Position numbers and translations under genes: made by a program. Positions 18,878 through 27,345 of a DNA stretch of 64,000 nucleotides are shown here, piece after piece (position 1 is the stretch's first letter; each line of letters opens with the position of its first letter). The notes beneath the pieces were generated by a model. The model worked only from the letters and a program-made list of their open reading frames with translations, was not told the origin of the DNA and ran no database searches. Source of the DNA: Promethearchaeota archaeon. Lineage in GTDB: Archaea > Asgardarchaeota > Lokiarchaeia > Sigyniarchaeales > SOKP01. The DNA is taken from contig JAEOUA010000003.1 in assembly GCA_016839555.1 (NCBI GenBank), positions 434,001-498,000 on the forward strand. The letters run 5' to 3'.

Positions 18878-19802
18878 CTCGATTAATGATTTTTACAAAA
18901 ACCTCTTCTAGAGTTGGCTCCGGTGTGTTTAACTTTTTTATTTTAATATTTTTCAATTTGGTATAGTTTATTATTTGAGACATCGCTTCATGTAAATCAT
19001 CGACAATGATATGATAATAGTTTTTAATTTGCTTTACTTTATCAATTCCAGCTAATTTCTCTAGCTCAGATATATTAAGTTGTTCCGAAGGATATAAATC
19101 GATTGCTTGATATTTTTTCTCAATTGCTCGTAAATTTTCTGGCGTATCCAATCGAATAAGATTGCCTTTATTAATGATAGCAATTCTATCGCATAATTCA
19201 TTCGCGACATCCATATTATGAGTGGTTAAGAATATGGTCATTCCTTCTTGATTGTATTGTTTAATTAGATTTTTAATAATAATACTTGATTGAACATCTA
19301 ATCCAGATGTTGGTTCATCTAAAAATAAAATTTTAGGATTACTCATTAAAGCCATACATAATAAGAGTCTCTGTTTCATCCCTTTGGAATATTTTTTCGC
19401 AAGATCATCTTTTCTTTTAAATAGTTCAAATTTTTTCAAGAGTTCAAAAGCCCTTTTTTTTCTTTCACTCTTAGAAACTCCATAGATTTCTCCTATAAAG
19501 GTTAAATTTTGAAAGCCAGTTAAATCCATATATGCATTAGACATCTCCGGAACATTTCCCATTATTTGTTTAATTGCAATCTGGTTTTTCCATGCATCCT
19601 TCCCATAGATAAAAATTTTTCCGGCTGTAGGTTTTAAAACCCCCGTTAACATTCGGATAGTGGTGGTTTTTCCTGCTCCATTTGGGCCAAGAAACCCAAA
19701 TATCTCCCTTTCTTTTACTGAAAATGTAATATCATCGACTGCTTTCACAAGGTCGAAGTGTTTTGAGAGATTTTGAACTTCTATTATATTTTGTTGGGAC
19801 AT
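18864..19802 (-). CDS. ABC-2 exporter ATP-binding protein
   Basis: 312 residues. Walker A is GPNGAGKTTT, the signature is YSKGMKQRL, Walker B is ILFLDEPTSGLD, and the switch His is in TTHNMD. The C-terminal region (about 225-312, ending TPEPTLEEVFVKII) is the accessory domain usual in ABC-2 ATPases of the DrrA/CcmA type. It is co-transcribed with the permease (14-base overlap), and the 51-residue Cys protein lies 81 bases upstream. The divergent ArsR-like gene with its operator suggests the exporter is induced by a small ligand or metal. Confidence 0.93.
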   Translation of the reverse strand: MSQQNIIEVQNLSKHFDLVKAVDDITFSVKEREIFGFLGPNGAGKTTTIRMLTGVLKPTAGKIFIYGKDAWKNQIAIKQIMGNVPEMSNAYMDLTGFQNLTFIGEIYGVSKSERKKRAFELLKKFELFKRKDDLAKKYSKGMKQRLLLCMALMSNPKILFLDEPTSGLDVQSSIIIKNLIKQYNQEGMTIFLTTHNMDVANELCDRIAIINKGNLIRLDTPENLRAIEKKYQAIDLYPSEQLNISELEKLAGIDKVKQIKNYYHIIVDDLHEAMSQIINYTKLKNIKIKKLNTPEPTLEEVFVKIINRGENN

Positions 19803-19883
19803 TTTTTTTTAAAAAATACTCCTTTTTTATTAATTCTATTGATTGAGTTTTTTAAAAATTTTAAAAAAAAATTTGATTTTTTA

Positions 19884-20039
19884 TTATTTTTCCTCTTCTA
19901 ATTGAATATGCTTAAGCAACTCATTAATTGATTGATCACCATGACATTTAATTATTTGATTCAATGAGCATCCTTCAGGAAAATTTTCTTTAATCTCCGG
20001 TTTATCACAAGCGCATTCCTCAGGCTTTTTTAATTTCAT
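19884..20039 (-). CDS. 51-residue cysteine-containing small protein
   Basis: A small open frame from ATG at 20039 to TAA, preceded by a perfect AGGAGG Shine-Dalgarno sequence (20048-20053) at 8 bases, which argues that it is translated. It begins MKLKKPEECACDKPE and has Cys9, Cys11, Cys24 (EGCS) and Cys32-His33 (KCHGD), followed by a helix. I do not recognise a family. The cysteines could bind a metal or form a disulfide. It is the first gene of a probable operon with the ABC-2 exporter and is divergent from the ArsR-like regulator. Confidence 0.7.
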   Translation of the reverse strand: MKLKKPEECACDKPEIKENFPEGCSLNQIIKCHGDQSINELLKHIQLEEEK

Positions 20040-20047
20040 ATTAGTTT

Positions 20048-20053
20048 CCTCCT
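20048..20053 (-). promoter_or_regulatory. Shine-Dalgarno site of the small Cys gene
   Basis: On the minus strand this reads AGGAGG, with 8 bases before the ATG at 20039. Strong SD sites are rare in this window, so it supports the small gene as real. Confidence 0.7.
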
Positions 20054-20216
20054 TTTATGTTTAGTTTTAAATTTTATATAGGTTTTTTAATTAACTTTTT
20101 TATTAAAATATCTATTCTCTTTTTGATTTTTCAACTTCTTCATTGTTAGAGCATACATTTTTAGTTTTATTATAATAGCATTATTTAAAACCTAAAATGA
20201 ACTATAATAATACCAG

Positions 20217-20257
20217 TTAAGTCTAATATTCACTTAAGCCTATGACTTAATTAAGTC
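20217..20257. promoter_or_regulatory. Palindromic operator in the divergent exporter/regulator promoter
   Basis: GACTTAATTAAGTC at 20244-20257 is a perfect 14-base palindrome. Related half sites lie just upstream: TTAAGTCT at 20217-20224 and ACTTAAG near 20232. The cluster lies between the small Cys gene (leftwards) and the ArsR-like gene (rightwards, start 68 bases away), the classic place for an autoregulating dimeric repressor. Confidence 0.55.
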
Positions 20258-20324
20258 TTATATTTAATTATATTTAAATATTTCTTTTTTTTTAATTATT
20301 TATAAGATTATTCAAAATTATATC

Positions 20325-20693
20325 ATGACCAAAGAAATCGATTTAGATGATATAGGGGATTACATTAAAGCACTTCATTGTCCTATTAGATGGGATATAA
20401 TTAAAATCCTAAAAGAGAAGCCAAAAACATCAGATCAAATCTTTTTTACTTTAAAAAAAGCTAATAAGTTAGAAAAAGCTTCAACCATACAAAACGAAAC
20501 AAAAAGGTTTAGAGGATTATGTTTTCATGCTAATCATAGAAATCTTAAGAAACCAACATTATATTATCATTTAAGGGAATTAGAAAATGCTGGAATAATT
20601 AAGGGAAAAAAATTAATTGATGAGGAAGGAAATAAATTGAAGGAGAAGGAATGGAAATTAACTGTAAAAACTCTTACCATTAACCTTAAATAA
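20325..20693 (+). CDS. ArsR-like winged-helix transcriptional regulator
   Basis: 122 residues. The fold starts with YIKALHCPIRWDIIKILKEKPKTSDQIF (helix and first part of the HTH), and the recognition part is KPTLYYHLRELENAGIIKG, typical of ArsR/HTH_20 proteins. An insertion of about 25 residues between the HTH helices contains Cys66, His68 and His71 (LCFHANH), with Cys19 earlier, which could form a metal site. The palindromic operator just upstream is the likely autoregulatory target. It is divergent from the small Cys gene and exporter, so it probably controls them. Confidence 0.8.
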   Translation: MTKEIDLDDIGDYIKALHCPIRWDIIKILKEKPKTSDQIFFTLKKANKLEKASTIQNETKRFRGLCFHANHRNLKKPTLYYHLRELENAGIIKGKKLIDEEGNKLKEKEWKLTVKTLTINLK

Positions 20694-20783
20694 ATCTACC
20701 ATGATATAATAAGTAATTTTTAAATTGAGAATTCATATATAAAAAGTTTGTTTATTTATATTGAATCTATTTTATAATGATTT

Positions 20784-21443
20784 TTAATTCTTTGAAAGAT
20801 TTTCTTTTGGATTAATTTTTTGTTGTTCGGCTAAAGAACCAATATTTTGTGGATCTGGAACATTTTTTGCTAATTCGATTGCGCGATCAAAAAATTCATT
20901 AGCTTTTTTTTTGTTTCCAATTCTGCGATTTATTTCTCCTCTAAGATAAATAAATAGTAATATTTCTTTTTCTGGAATTTGTTTTTTCTTAAATGCTTCA
21001 GCAAAATATCCAAGCACAATTTTTCCAAACTTTTTTTGACTTTCTAGAGGTTTTGCCCACCAAAATGCATTAATCCAATTATTTGCTAGCTCAAACTCAT
21101 TTATATTTATAATATTGTATTCATTCATTGCTTCTAAACAACGCATTGCTCTTTCTATTCTGGATGATATTTCTTTATCATAAGAATCATACTTCAAAGG
21201 TTCCATATTATTTATTTTTTCCTTAAAGTCCATATTATCTATTTTACTTTTAAAAAAGGGTGATGTAGAGCAAAAACCACAATTTGGACAACTATGATAA
21301 AAAAAGGGTACAGGATTGAGTCCCCAATAATTAGGACGGAAATCTGTCCGTTTTGATGCATATCCACAGCTTGCTATGCTCGTACTTTCAAATTTTGTTT
21401 CACATACCGGACAAGATAATTGGATCGGAGAAGTAGTTGTCAT
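20784..21443 (-). CDS. DUF2225-family protein
   Basis: 219 residues. The N-terminus has a zinc-type pattern with Cys11, Cys14, Cys26 and then Cys52, Cys55, Cys58 (SCPNCGFC), separated by RTDFRPNYWGLNPVPFFYH, which is the DUF2225 signature. The remainder is helical and TPR-like (RIGNKKKANEFFDRAIELA). The family is found in bacteria and archaea and its function is unknown. It lies convergent with the ArsR-like gene. Confidence 0.75.
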   Translation of the reverse strand: MTTTSPIQLSCPVCETKFESTSIASCGYASKRTDFRPNYWGLNPVPFFYHSCPNCGFCSTSPFFKSKIDNMDFKEKINNMEPLKYDSYDKEISSRIERAMRCLEAMNEYNIININEFELANNWINAFWWAKPLESQKKFGKIVLGYFAEAFKKKQIPEKEILLFIYLRGEINRRIGNKKKANEFFDRAIELAKNVPDPQNIGSLAEQQKINPKENLSKN

Positions 21444-21590
21444 TAGAATCTATGCTTTTTATATAGTTCTAGATACTTTAACATTTATTAAAAAAGTTGA
21501 GTATAAATATTTAATTCTTTACTTCTTAATTTATTTTATTGGATTTAATAACTTATTTTAATTTTAAATATCATCAAGTATTCAGAATCT

Positions 21591-22541
21591 ATGAATCTGA
21601 CTAAATATGCGCCGAATTTAAGTATAATTGAGAATATACAAAAAGGACTGGAGATTGGTAATAGAATGGCTAATGTAATAATTAAAAAAAGACCTTTTGC
21701 AGTTAATTATGATATTACTTGGCAATGTAACTTAAGGTGTAATCATTGTTATTTTTATTCATCTGCCGCAGAATTGGAATTAGGTGAAATAAATACTAGA
21801 AAGGAATTATCTGATGAGCAATGGATAAATGTTTTTAGGTACCATAGAAGTCTTGGAGTTTATAGTGCTTCAATAACTGGAGGGGAGCCCACATTACGGA
21901 TGTATCTTTTACATGAAGCAGTAAATATTTTTCCTTCAGTGCAAATTGCAACAAATGGTACGATAAAGATTCCTTATTTTAAAGCGAAAAAACAACCTAT
22001 TCTTTGGGTAAGTTTGGATGGTCCAAAGGATCTGCATAATAAAATCCGCGGAGCTTCTATCTTTGATAAAGTAATCAAAAATATTCAAGATGATAAGCGT
22101 GTATTTATTTCATGTACGGTGAGTTCTCAAAATTATAAAGAAATTGAAAAAGTCGTAGAAATTGCTTATGATGCTGACGTTTCGGGAATATTTTTTTTAT
22201 GGTATACTGGATATGATAATGATCCTCTCTTACTGAAAGGAGAAAAATCTAAAATAGCAGTTGGAAAAATATTAAATGTTATGAAAGAGTATGAAGATTT
22301 TATTATTTTTTCAAAAAAAATGCTTGAGCTTTATATATCTAAAGAATTTGTACCTCACTGTTTTTTCAGGAAAAAAAACCGAATTCATAGTTATTATCCT
22401 AATGGGCAACAAAAATTCTGTGTTATGGGGAATTCTCCTAAATTATGTAAAAATTGTGGGTGTATTGTACCTGTAGCTGTGTATGCTTTAAGAAAATTTG
22501 ATAGAGAAACAATTAATAAGCTGAGAAGATTTCCTTTTTAG
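21591..22541 (+). CDS. Radical SAM protein, copy 1 of a tandem pair
   Basis: 316 residues. The radical SAM cluster motif CxxxCxxC is Cys46, Cys50, Cys53 (CNLRCNHCY), and GGEP at 97-100 is the SAM-binding motif. After the barrel there are five cysteines (PHC, KFC, then KLCKNCGC) that could hold an auxiliary iron-sulfur cluster, as in SPASM/twitch enzymes, though the spacing is not the classic one. The substrate is unknown. It is about three quarters identical by eye to the gene at 22930, except for the first 33 residues, which differ strongly. A copied fragment of mutL follows 19 bases after its stop. Confidence 0.85.
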   Translation: MNLTKYAPNLSIIENIQKGLEIGNRMANVIIKKRPFAVNYDITWQCNLRCNHCYFYSSAAELELGEINTRKELSDEQWINVFRYHRSLGVYSASITGGEPTLRMYLLHEAVNIFPSVQIATNGTIKIPYFKAKKQPILWVSLDGPKDLHNKIRGASIFDKVIKNIQDDKRVFISCTVSSQNYKEIEKVVEIAYDADVSGIFFLWYTGYDNDPLLLKGEKSKIAVGKILNVMKEYEDFIIFSKKMLELYISKEFVPHCFFRKKNRIHSYYPNGQQKFCVMGNSPKLCKNCGCIVPVAVYALRKFDRETINKLRRFPF

Positions 22542-22560
22542 GTTTTATCAATATTTTATT

Positions 22561-22611
22561 TTAACAAGTTCGTTTAAATAGTTTATCTAATTCTTTAAAT
22601 GAGATAAATTC
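22561..22611 (-). pseudogene. Remnant of the mutL C-terminus
   Basis: Read on the minus strand this encodes EFISFKELDKLFKRTC and a TAA stop, matching the true MutL end RFISFNELDKLFKRTG (13 of 16 residues). At DNA level 43 of 51 bases agree with 23901-23951, including a block of 20 identical bases. Homology stops on the side that would continue into mutL. It marks the breakpoint of the duplication that made the radical SAM pair. Confidence 0.85.
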
Positions 22612-22654
22612 TAACTATTAGTTTTACATAAATACTATTAACCTTACATAAATA

Positions 22655-22669
22655 TACTATGTTATAGTA
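22655..22669. promoter_or_regulatory. Inverted repeat upstream of radical SAM copy 2
   Basis: TACTAT-GTT-ATAGTA, perfect 6-base arms with a 3-base spacer, next to a direct repeat TTACATAAATA(TA)CTAT. It could be an operator, but short palindromes are expected by chance in AT-rich DNA. Confidence 0.25.
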
Positions 22670-22929
22670 ATTTTCAAATTAATTTTTTTATGCAGACTTT
22701 AAATTCGAGCTGAAAGCAACGCATATTTTAAACTAATTAGAATATGAATTCGTAGCATCAGTCCAATATTCATATGCAAACTCCTTATGGGATATTCATT
22801 TAATTATTGTGAGATTTGAATCTTATTTTTCTAATAATTCATTTTTCAAACTAAAATCTGAATATTAATTAAATAACTTAGATTTAGTAGATATATTTTC
22901 TCATAAAAAATATCGATGTCATTTAAAAT

Positions 22930-23880
22930 ATGAAATTACCTAAAATTAGTTTAAATCTAATTAAATTTGAAAATATATTAGGAGCAGTAGGTGTAGCTAA
23001 GAGATTATTTAATATACAATTCAAAAAAGTGCCTTTTGCGGTTAACTATGACATTACGTGGGAATGTAATTTAAGATGTAAGCATTGTTATTTTTTTTCT
23101 TCTGCGGCAGAATTGGAATTTGGTGGGAAAAATACTAGAAAAGAATTATCAGATCAAGAATGGATAAATATTTTTAGATATCATAGAGAACTTGGGATTT
23201 CTAGTGCTACGATTACAGGAGGGGAACCAACCTTACGTATGAATCTTCTACATAAAGCAGTAAAAATCTTTCCCTCTGTGCAAATTGTTACAAATGGTAT
23301 AATCAAAATTCCATATTTCAAAGTGAAAAATCAACCAATACTTTGGGTAAGTTTAGATGGAAATAAGGAAATGCATAATAATATAAGAGGTGCTCCTATT
23401 TTTGATAAAGTAATTAAAAATATCCAAAATGACAAACGAGTTTATATTTCTTGCACAATAAGCTCTCAAAATTATAACCAAATTGAAAATATAGTTGAAA
23501 TTGCATATAATAACGGGGTTTCTGGGATCTTTTTTTTATGGTACACGGGATATGATAATGATCCTCTTTTATTGAAAGGAGACCCCTCCAAAACTGCGAT
23601 TCAAAAGATATTAAAGGTCATGAAGGAATATGGGGACTTTATTATTTTTTCAAAAAAAATGCTTGAATATTATATAACTAAAGAATTTGTGCCTCATTGT
23701 TGTTTTAGGAAAAAGAATAGGATTTTTAGTTATTATCCAAATGGAGAACTAAAATTTTGTGTCATGGGAAATTCCCCAAAATTATGTGAAAATTGTGGGT
23801 GTATTGTACCTGTTGCTGTGTATGCTTTAAGAAATTTTGATTCAGAAACAATTGATAAGCTAAAAAAATTTCCTTTTTAG
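22930..23880 (+). CDS. Radical SAM protein, copy 2 of a tandem pair
   Basis: 316 residues, paralog of the preceding gene. CxxxCxxC is present as CNLRCKHCY, and GGEPT follows about 45 residues later. All five C-terminal cysteines are kept, plus one extra (PHCCFRK). WYTGYDNDPLLLKG and YCIVPVAVYALR-like stretches are nearly unchanged between copies, while the first 33 residues diverge. Its stop codon is 20 bases from the convergent mutL stop, the ancestral arrangement. The substrate is unknown; the conserved auxiliary cysteines suggest modification of a peptide or small molecule. Confidence 0.85.
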   Translation: MKLPKISLNLIKFENILGAVGVAKRLFNIQFKKVPFAVNYDITWECNLRCKHCYFFSSAAELEFGGKNTRKELSDQEWINIFRYHRELGISSATITGGEPTLRMNLLHKAVKIFPSVQIVTNGIIKIPYFKVKNQPILWVSLDGNKEMHNNIRGAPIFDKVIKNIQNDKRVYISCTISSQNYNQIENIVEIAYNNGVSGIFFLWYTGYDNDPLLLKGDPSKTAIQKILKVMKEYGDFIIFSKKMLEYYITKEFVPHCCFRKKNRIFSYYPNGELKFCVMGNSPKLCENCGCIVPVAVYALRNFDSETIDKLKKFPF

Positions 23881-23900
23881 ATCTTTCTGAGTTACAAACT

Positions 23901-25808
23901 TTAACCGGTCCGTTTAAATAGTTTATCTAACTCATTAAAGGAGATAAATCGAATTGTGGGTCGTCCATGAGCGCAATGAAAAGGGTCTTTGCACTGTGCT
24001 AATTCTATTAATAACTTTCGTATATCTTTTAATGATAAATCATCTCCGCCTCGAATACTTTTGTGGCAGGCGAGATAATTAATGATTTCTTCTTCAACTT
24101 CTGAGAAGCTTTTATCCTTTCCAATTTCCGTGATATCTGATATAATATCTTTAATTGACTCAATATTAATTGCTTTATTGAATATAGTTGGAATTTCTCT
24201 TAAGACAAATGTATTTCCTCCAAATGATTCAAAGGTAAACCCTAATTCTTTGATTTTATCTAAATTCTCCTCTAGATATGATTTTTCACTGGGAGATAGT
24301 TCAATTTTCAATGGAGAAATGAGTTTTTGTTTTATTTTTTTTGATGATCTATAAATCTCATACAAAAATTCTTTATTGATTCTCTCAGATGCCGCATGTT
24401 GATCCAAAATAAATAATCCTTGCTCATTTTCTTGGTTTATCCCTTCAAGCACTATGTAAATATTATTACTTAATTGTCCCGTATAGGAAATTAAGCGTAG
24501 CTTCGGAAAGTTTTCAGCAATTAAATATTTTTTTCTTAGAAATGTGTCTGAAACTTTTGCTTTTTGGCTTTTAATCATATTATCTTCCAGGTTTAATTGA
24601 ACTGAATTAATATCAATTTGAGCTTCATTATCTAAATTTCGTGTCATATTGTTTAAATCTTGTGAGAAATTTTGGATTTCTTGTGTTTGACTGCTTAATT
24701 CTTGTTGTCTATCTTCTGATAATCTATACTTATCGCTTACTTCCACATTGTTTATTTGACTTGAAGCATAATTTTGCAGATCTGTTTCAAGATATTTTGT
24801 TTCTCCTTTAACAAAGGAATCTTCTAAAAAACTCCTGATAACGTGATAAATTTTGTTATAGACAAAATCTTCATCTTCAAAACGTATTTCCAACTTTTTA
24901 GGATGAACATTAAAATCAATGACAGAAGGATCCAGTTCAAAATGAATTATGAAAAAAGGAACTCTATTGATCATCAATATTCCTTTGTATGCTTCAGAAA
25001 TTGCATCAAAAAGCAGATTACTCTTTATATAACGATTATTTAGAAAAATACTTGAACCACTTCTTCCTTTTTTGGAAATTTGGGGGTGTCCTAACAAACC
25101 ATACACATTAAATAAATAATCTTGTTCTTGGTAAGAAATTTCAGCCATGTATTTAGCTATACTTTTTCCATAAATATGAAAAGTGGTGGTTTTCAAATCA
25201 TTATTGGCAGGACAATTAAGTAATATTAGATCATTGTGTCTATAAATAAAATGTAATTCGGGATAGCACAAAGCATGTCTTTGTATAATGTCTGAGATGT
25301 GTCCCAGTTCAGTTGCATCTGATTTAAGGAATTTTTTACGAGCTGGAATATTGTAAAAAAGATTTTTTACGGTAATATTAGTTCCTATAGGAGCAGAAAC
25401 TTCTTTTTTTTCGATGATTTTTCCCCCCTCAATAATTAGCTGTGTTCCAAAAGTCTCTTCTTCTGCCCTGGAAACAATATTTATCTTGCTGATTGCTGCT
25501 ATACTAGCTAATGCTTCCCCTCGAAATCCCAGCGTATGAAGCTGTTCTAAATCTTTTATGCTTCGTATTTTATTACTAGTATGTCTCTGAAAGGCAAGTT
25601 CTAATTCCTCAGATAGGATTCCAACCCCATCATCAATAACTTGGATATAAATTTTCCCCGCTTTTTTCACAATAATCTTTATCTCTTTTGCGCCTGCATC
25701 AATGCTGTTTTCAATTAATTCTTTCACAATATTTGCAGGCCGTTCAATTACCTCACCAGCAGCGATCTTATCAGGATTTAAAATTTTTTTAATCTTTTTT
25801 CGTTTCAT
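23901..25808 (-). CDS. mutL: DNA mismatch repair protein MutL
   Basis: 635 residues. The GHKL ATPase is at the N-terminus (IAAGEVIERPANIVKELIEN, NSIDAGA, DDGVGI and the GFRGEAL loop), then the transducer domain, a low-complexity linker (about 340-430) and the C-terminal dimerisation domain. The endonuclease metal motif DQHA-x2-E-x4-E is present as DQHAASERINKE (about residue 470), with ACHKSIRGGD and CAHGRPT further on, so this is an endonuclease-type MutL, as in bacteria without MutH. Archaeal MutS/MutL pairs are usually regarded as acquired from bacteria. mutS is on the same strand about 3 kb upstream, not in the same operon. Confidence 0.95.
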   Translation of the reverse strand: MKRKKIKKILNPDKIAAGEVIERPANIVKELIENSIDAGAKEIKIIVKKAGKIYIQVIDDGVGILSEELELAFQRHTSNKIRSIKDLEQLHTLGFRGEALASIAAISKINIVSRAEEETFGTQLIIEGGKIIEKKEVSAPIGTNITVKNLFYNIPARKKFLKSDATELGHISDIIQRHALCYPELHFIYRHNDLILLNCPANNDLKTTTFHIYGKSIAKYMAEISYQEQDYLFNVYGLLGHPQISKKGRSGSSIFLNNRYIKSNLLFDAISEAYKGILMINRVPFFIIHFELDPSVIDFNVHPKKLEIRFEDEDFVYNKIYHVIRSFLEDSFVKGETKYLETDLQNYASSQINNVEVSDKYRLSEDRQQELSSQTQEIQNFSQDLNNMTRNLDNEAQIDINSVQLNLEDNMIKSQKAKVSDTFLRKKYLIAENFPKLRLISYTGQLSNNIYIVLEGINQENEQGLFILDQHAASERINKEFLYEIYRSSKKIKQKLISPLKIELSPSEKSYLEENLDKIKELGFTFESFGGNTFVLREIPTIFNKAINIESIKDIISDITEIGKDKSFSEVEEEIINYLACHKSIRGGDDLSLKDIRKLLIELAQCKDPFHCAHGRPTIRFISFNELDKLFKRTG

Positions 25809-25997
25809 TATACTTTAAGAATAACTAAACCATTCTTAGATTGATTAAATTCCATAACAATTAAATGGATACACCTTTAAAATTTAATTATTTGTACAAA
25901 AATATCTTCTTCTATAATAGAATAGAAGTTAAGTATAAAGATTAAAGTTCTTGTTAAATCTAACAAATATTTAAAAAGAAAAAATTTTGATTATAAG

Positions 25998-27086
25998 TTA
26001 TTTTCTAAATTTAATCAGAAAAAAGATAAATAATATAATTCCTATAAACGGCATACTTAAAAATAAACCTATATAGATTAAATAACCAACAAAAATAAGT
26101 AGAAAGCAAATCATAGAAAGAATAATTGATAATCCCCATGTTAAATAAATAAATTTTGGCCTTATTATTATATCAGAAAAATCTTGCTCAATCTGCTTAT
26201 TAAGTTTAATATCATTTTTATTATCTTTTTCTTCTGAATTCGTTATGTACAAGACTAATAGAAAGAAAACAATGAATAGGAAATAAATTATCAGCCCTAA
26301 CCAATTTCCGAACCTATCTGGAAAAATGAACAAAGAGGTTTTGGTATAAAGGATTATTAAATAGAAAATTATTATAAAAAATCCAATATAATTAAAATTA
26401 AGTAGCCTTATATTGAGAGTATTTCTTTTATTAACGTTTTTCAATATTAATACCACAAGTAATATTAGAGCTACTGACCCCCCAATACAAAGAGGAGCAA
26501 TTAAAGGATTAAATTCAGTTGATGCCGAAATATTTAAAGAGCCCCAAATTGTTAGAAAAATTAAAACTATTTTAGGTCCTTTTGAATTTTTTAACATTGG
26601 GAGGTGGGATAATTCTATGGATTCTTTCGATCCAGTAAATGAAAAGATAAAAATTTCAGTTATTAGGACCGGGAGCATAAAAGAAAAAATCGGATGCCAG
26701 AAAAATACTAACGTTAGAAATTCATATATAGCAAGTATTCCATTAAATCCAAACATAGCCCCTTCAGAGTCAAGATAACCATACCATAACACTTTTGTTA
26801 TAGGCCCCTCATATAAGGCAAATAAACAACCCCATAAATATAAATGTAATAATGATATTCGTTTCCATTTAAAGGCACAATTAAGATAAAAAAGGCTATG
26901 GAACATATAAAGAGGAAACGTTAATAATAAACCCCATAATTCGAGAAACCATAATTGAGAGGCGCCCGAAAAGACTTCGGCATAAAACATGCTGAGCAAT
27001 CCTAATAAAAGACTCAATCCAATTTTGGATAAAATGTCATCATTTTTTTCAGCAGCATAATCTGTTTCTTTATTATTTTTAATCAT
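25998..27086 (-). CDS. Polytopic membrane protein of unknown function
   Basis: 362 residues with roughly nine or ten hydrophobic segments and short loops. The second and third segments contain FPLYMFHSLFYLN and a cluster of Trp and Glu residues (LWGCLFALYEGPITKVLWYGYL). A charged cytoplasmic loop (EEKDNKNDIKLNKQ) lies before the last two helices. I do not recognise a family or motif for transport or catalysis. It stands alone with AT-rich flanks. Confidence 0.65.
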   Translation of the reverse strand: MIKNNKETDYAAEKNDDILSKIGLSLLLGLLSMFYAEVFSGASQLWFLELWGLLLTFPLYMFHSLFYLNCAFKWKRISLLHLYLWGCLFALYEGPITKVLWYGYLDSEGAMFGFNGILAIYEFLTLVFFWHPIFSFMLPVLITEIFIFSFTGSKESIELSHLPMLKNSKGPKIVLIFLTIWGSLNISASTEFNPLIAPLCIGGSVALILLVVLILKNVNKRNTLNIRLLNFNYIGFFIIIFYLIILYTKTSLFIFPDRFGNWLGLIIYFLFIVFFLLVLYITNSEEKDNKNDIKLNKQIEQDFSDIIIRPKFIYLTWGLSIILSMICFLLIFVGYLIYIGLFLSMPFIGIILFIFFLIKFRK

Positions 27087-27345
27087 TATAAGTCTGAAAA
27101 ATAATTTTTTTGAATATATTCATAATTAAATTAATTATATATATATTTTTCATAAAAAATTCCAGTATTATTATAAAAATCTGAGTAGGATTTAATGAAT
27201 TTTTGAGTACTTTTCTCCTAAATGAGCAAAAAATCTACCCGCTTTTTACTTATAATCTACAAATTAATATTTTTCTTTTAAAATTTTTGAATGATGAAAA
27301 TTAAAGGATAAATCACTAACTTAATAGCCATCAAATTATTAGCTT

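Larger units (their letters stand above)
22542..22929. other. Spacer between the duplicated radical SAM genes
   Basis: Contains the mutL remnant (22561-22611), two near-identical direct repeats TTACATAAATACTAT / TTACATAAATATACTAT (about 22624-22660), a short inverted repeat (22655-22669) and then AT-rich DNA with the promoter of the second radical SAM gene. No gene is seen. Confidence 0.6.
21591..23951. repeat. Tandem segmental duplication: radical SAM gene plus mutL 3' end
   Basis: Unit 1 covers 21591-22611 and unit 2 covers 22930-23951. Each contains a 316-codon radical SAM gene, a spacer of 19 or 20 bases, and the last 51 bases of the convergent mutL gene. In unit 2 the mutL gene is complete; in unit 1 only the tail remains. 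Between the units is a unique 318-base spacer. Confidence 0.8.

Noticed and set aside
21591..23880. Radical SAM pair as sulfatase maturases
   Set aside because: Cysteine pattern after the barrel does not match anSME SPASM motifs and the sulfatase is 15 kb away.
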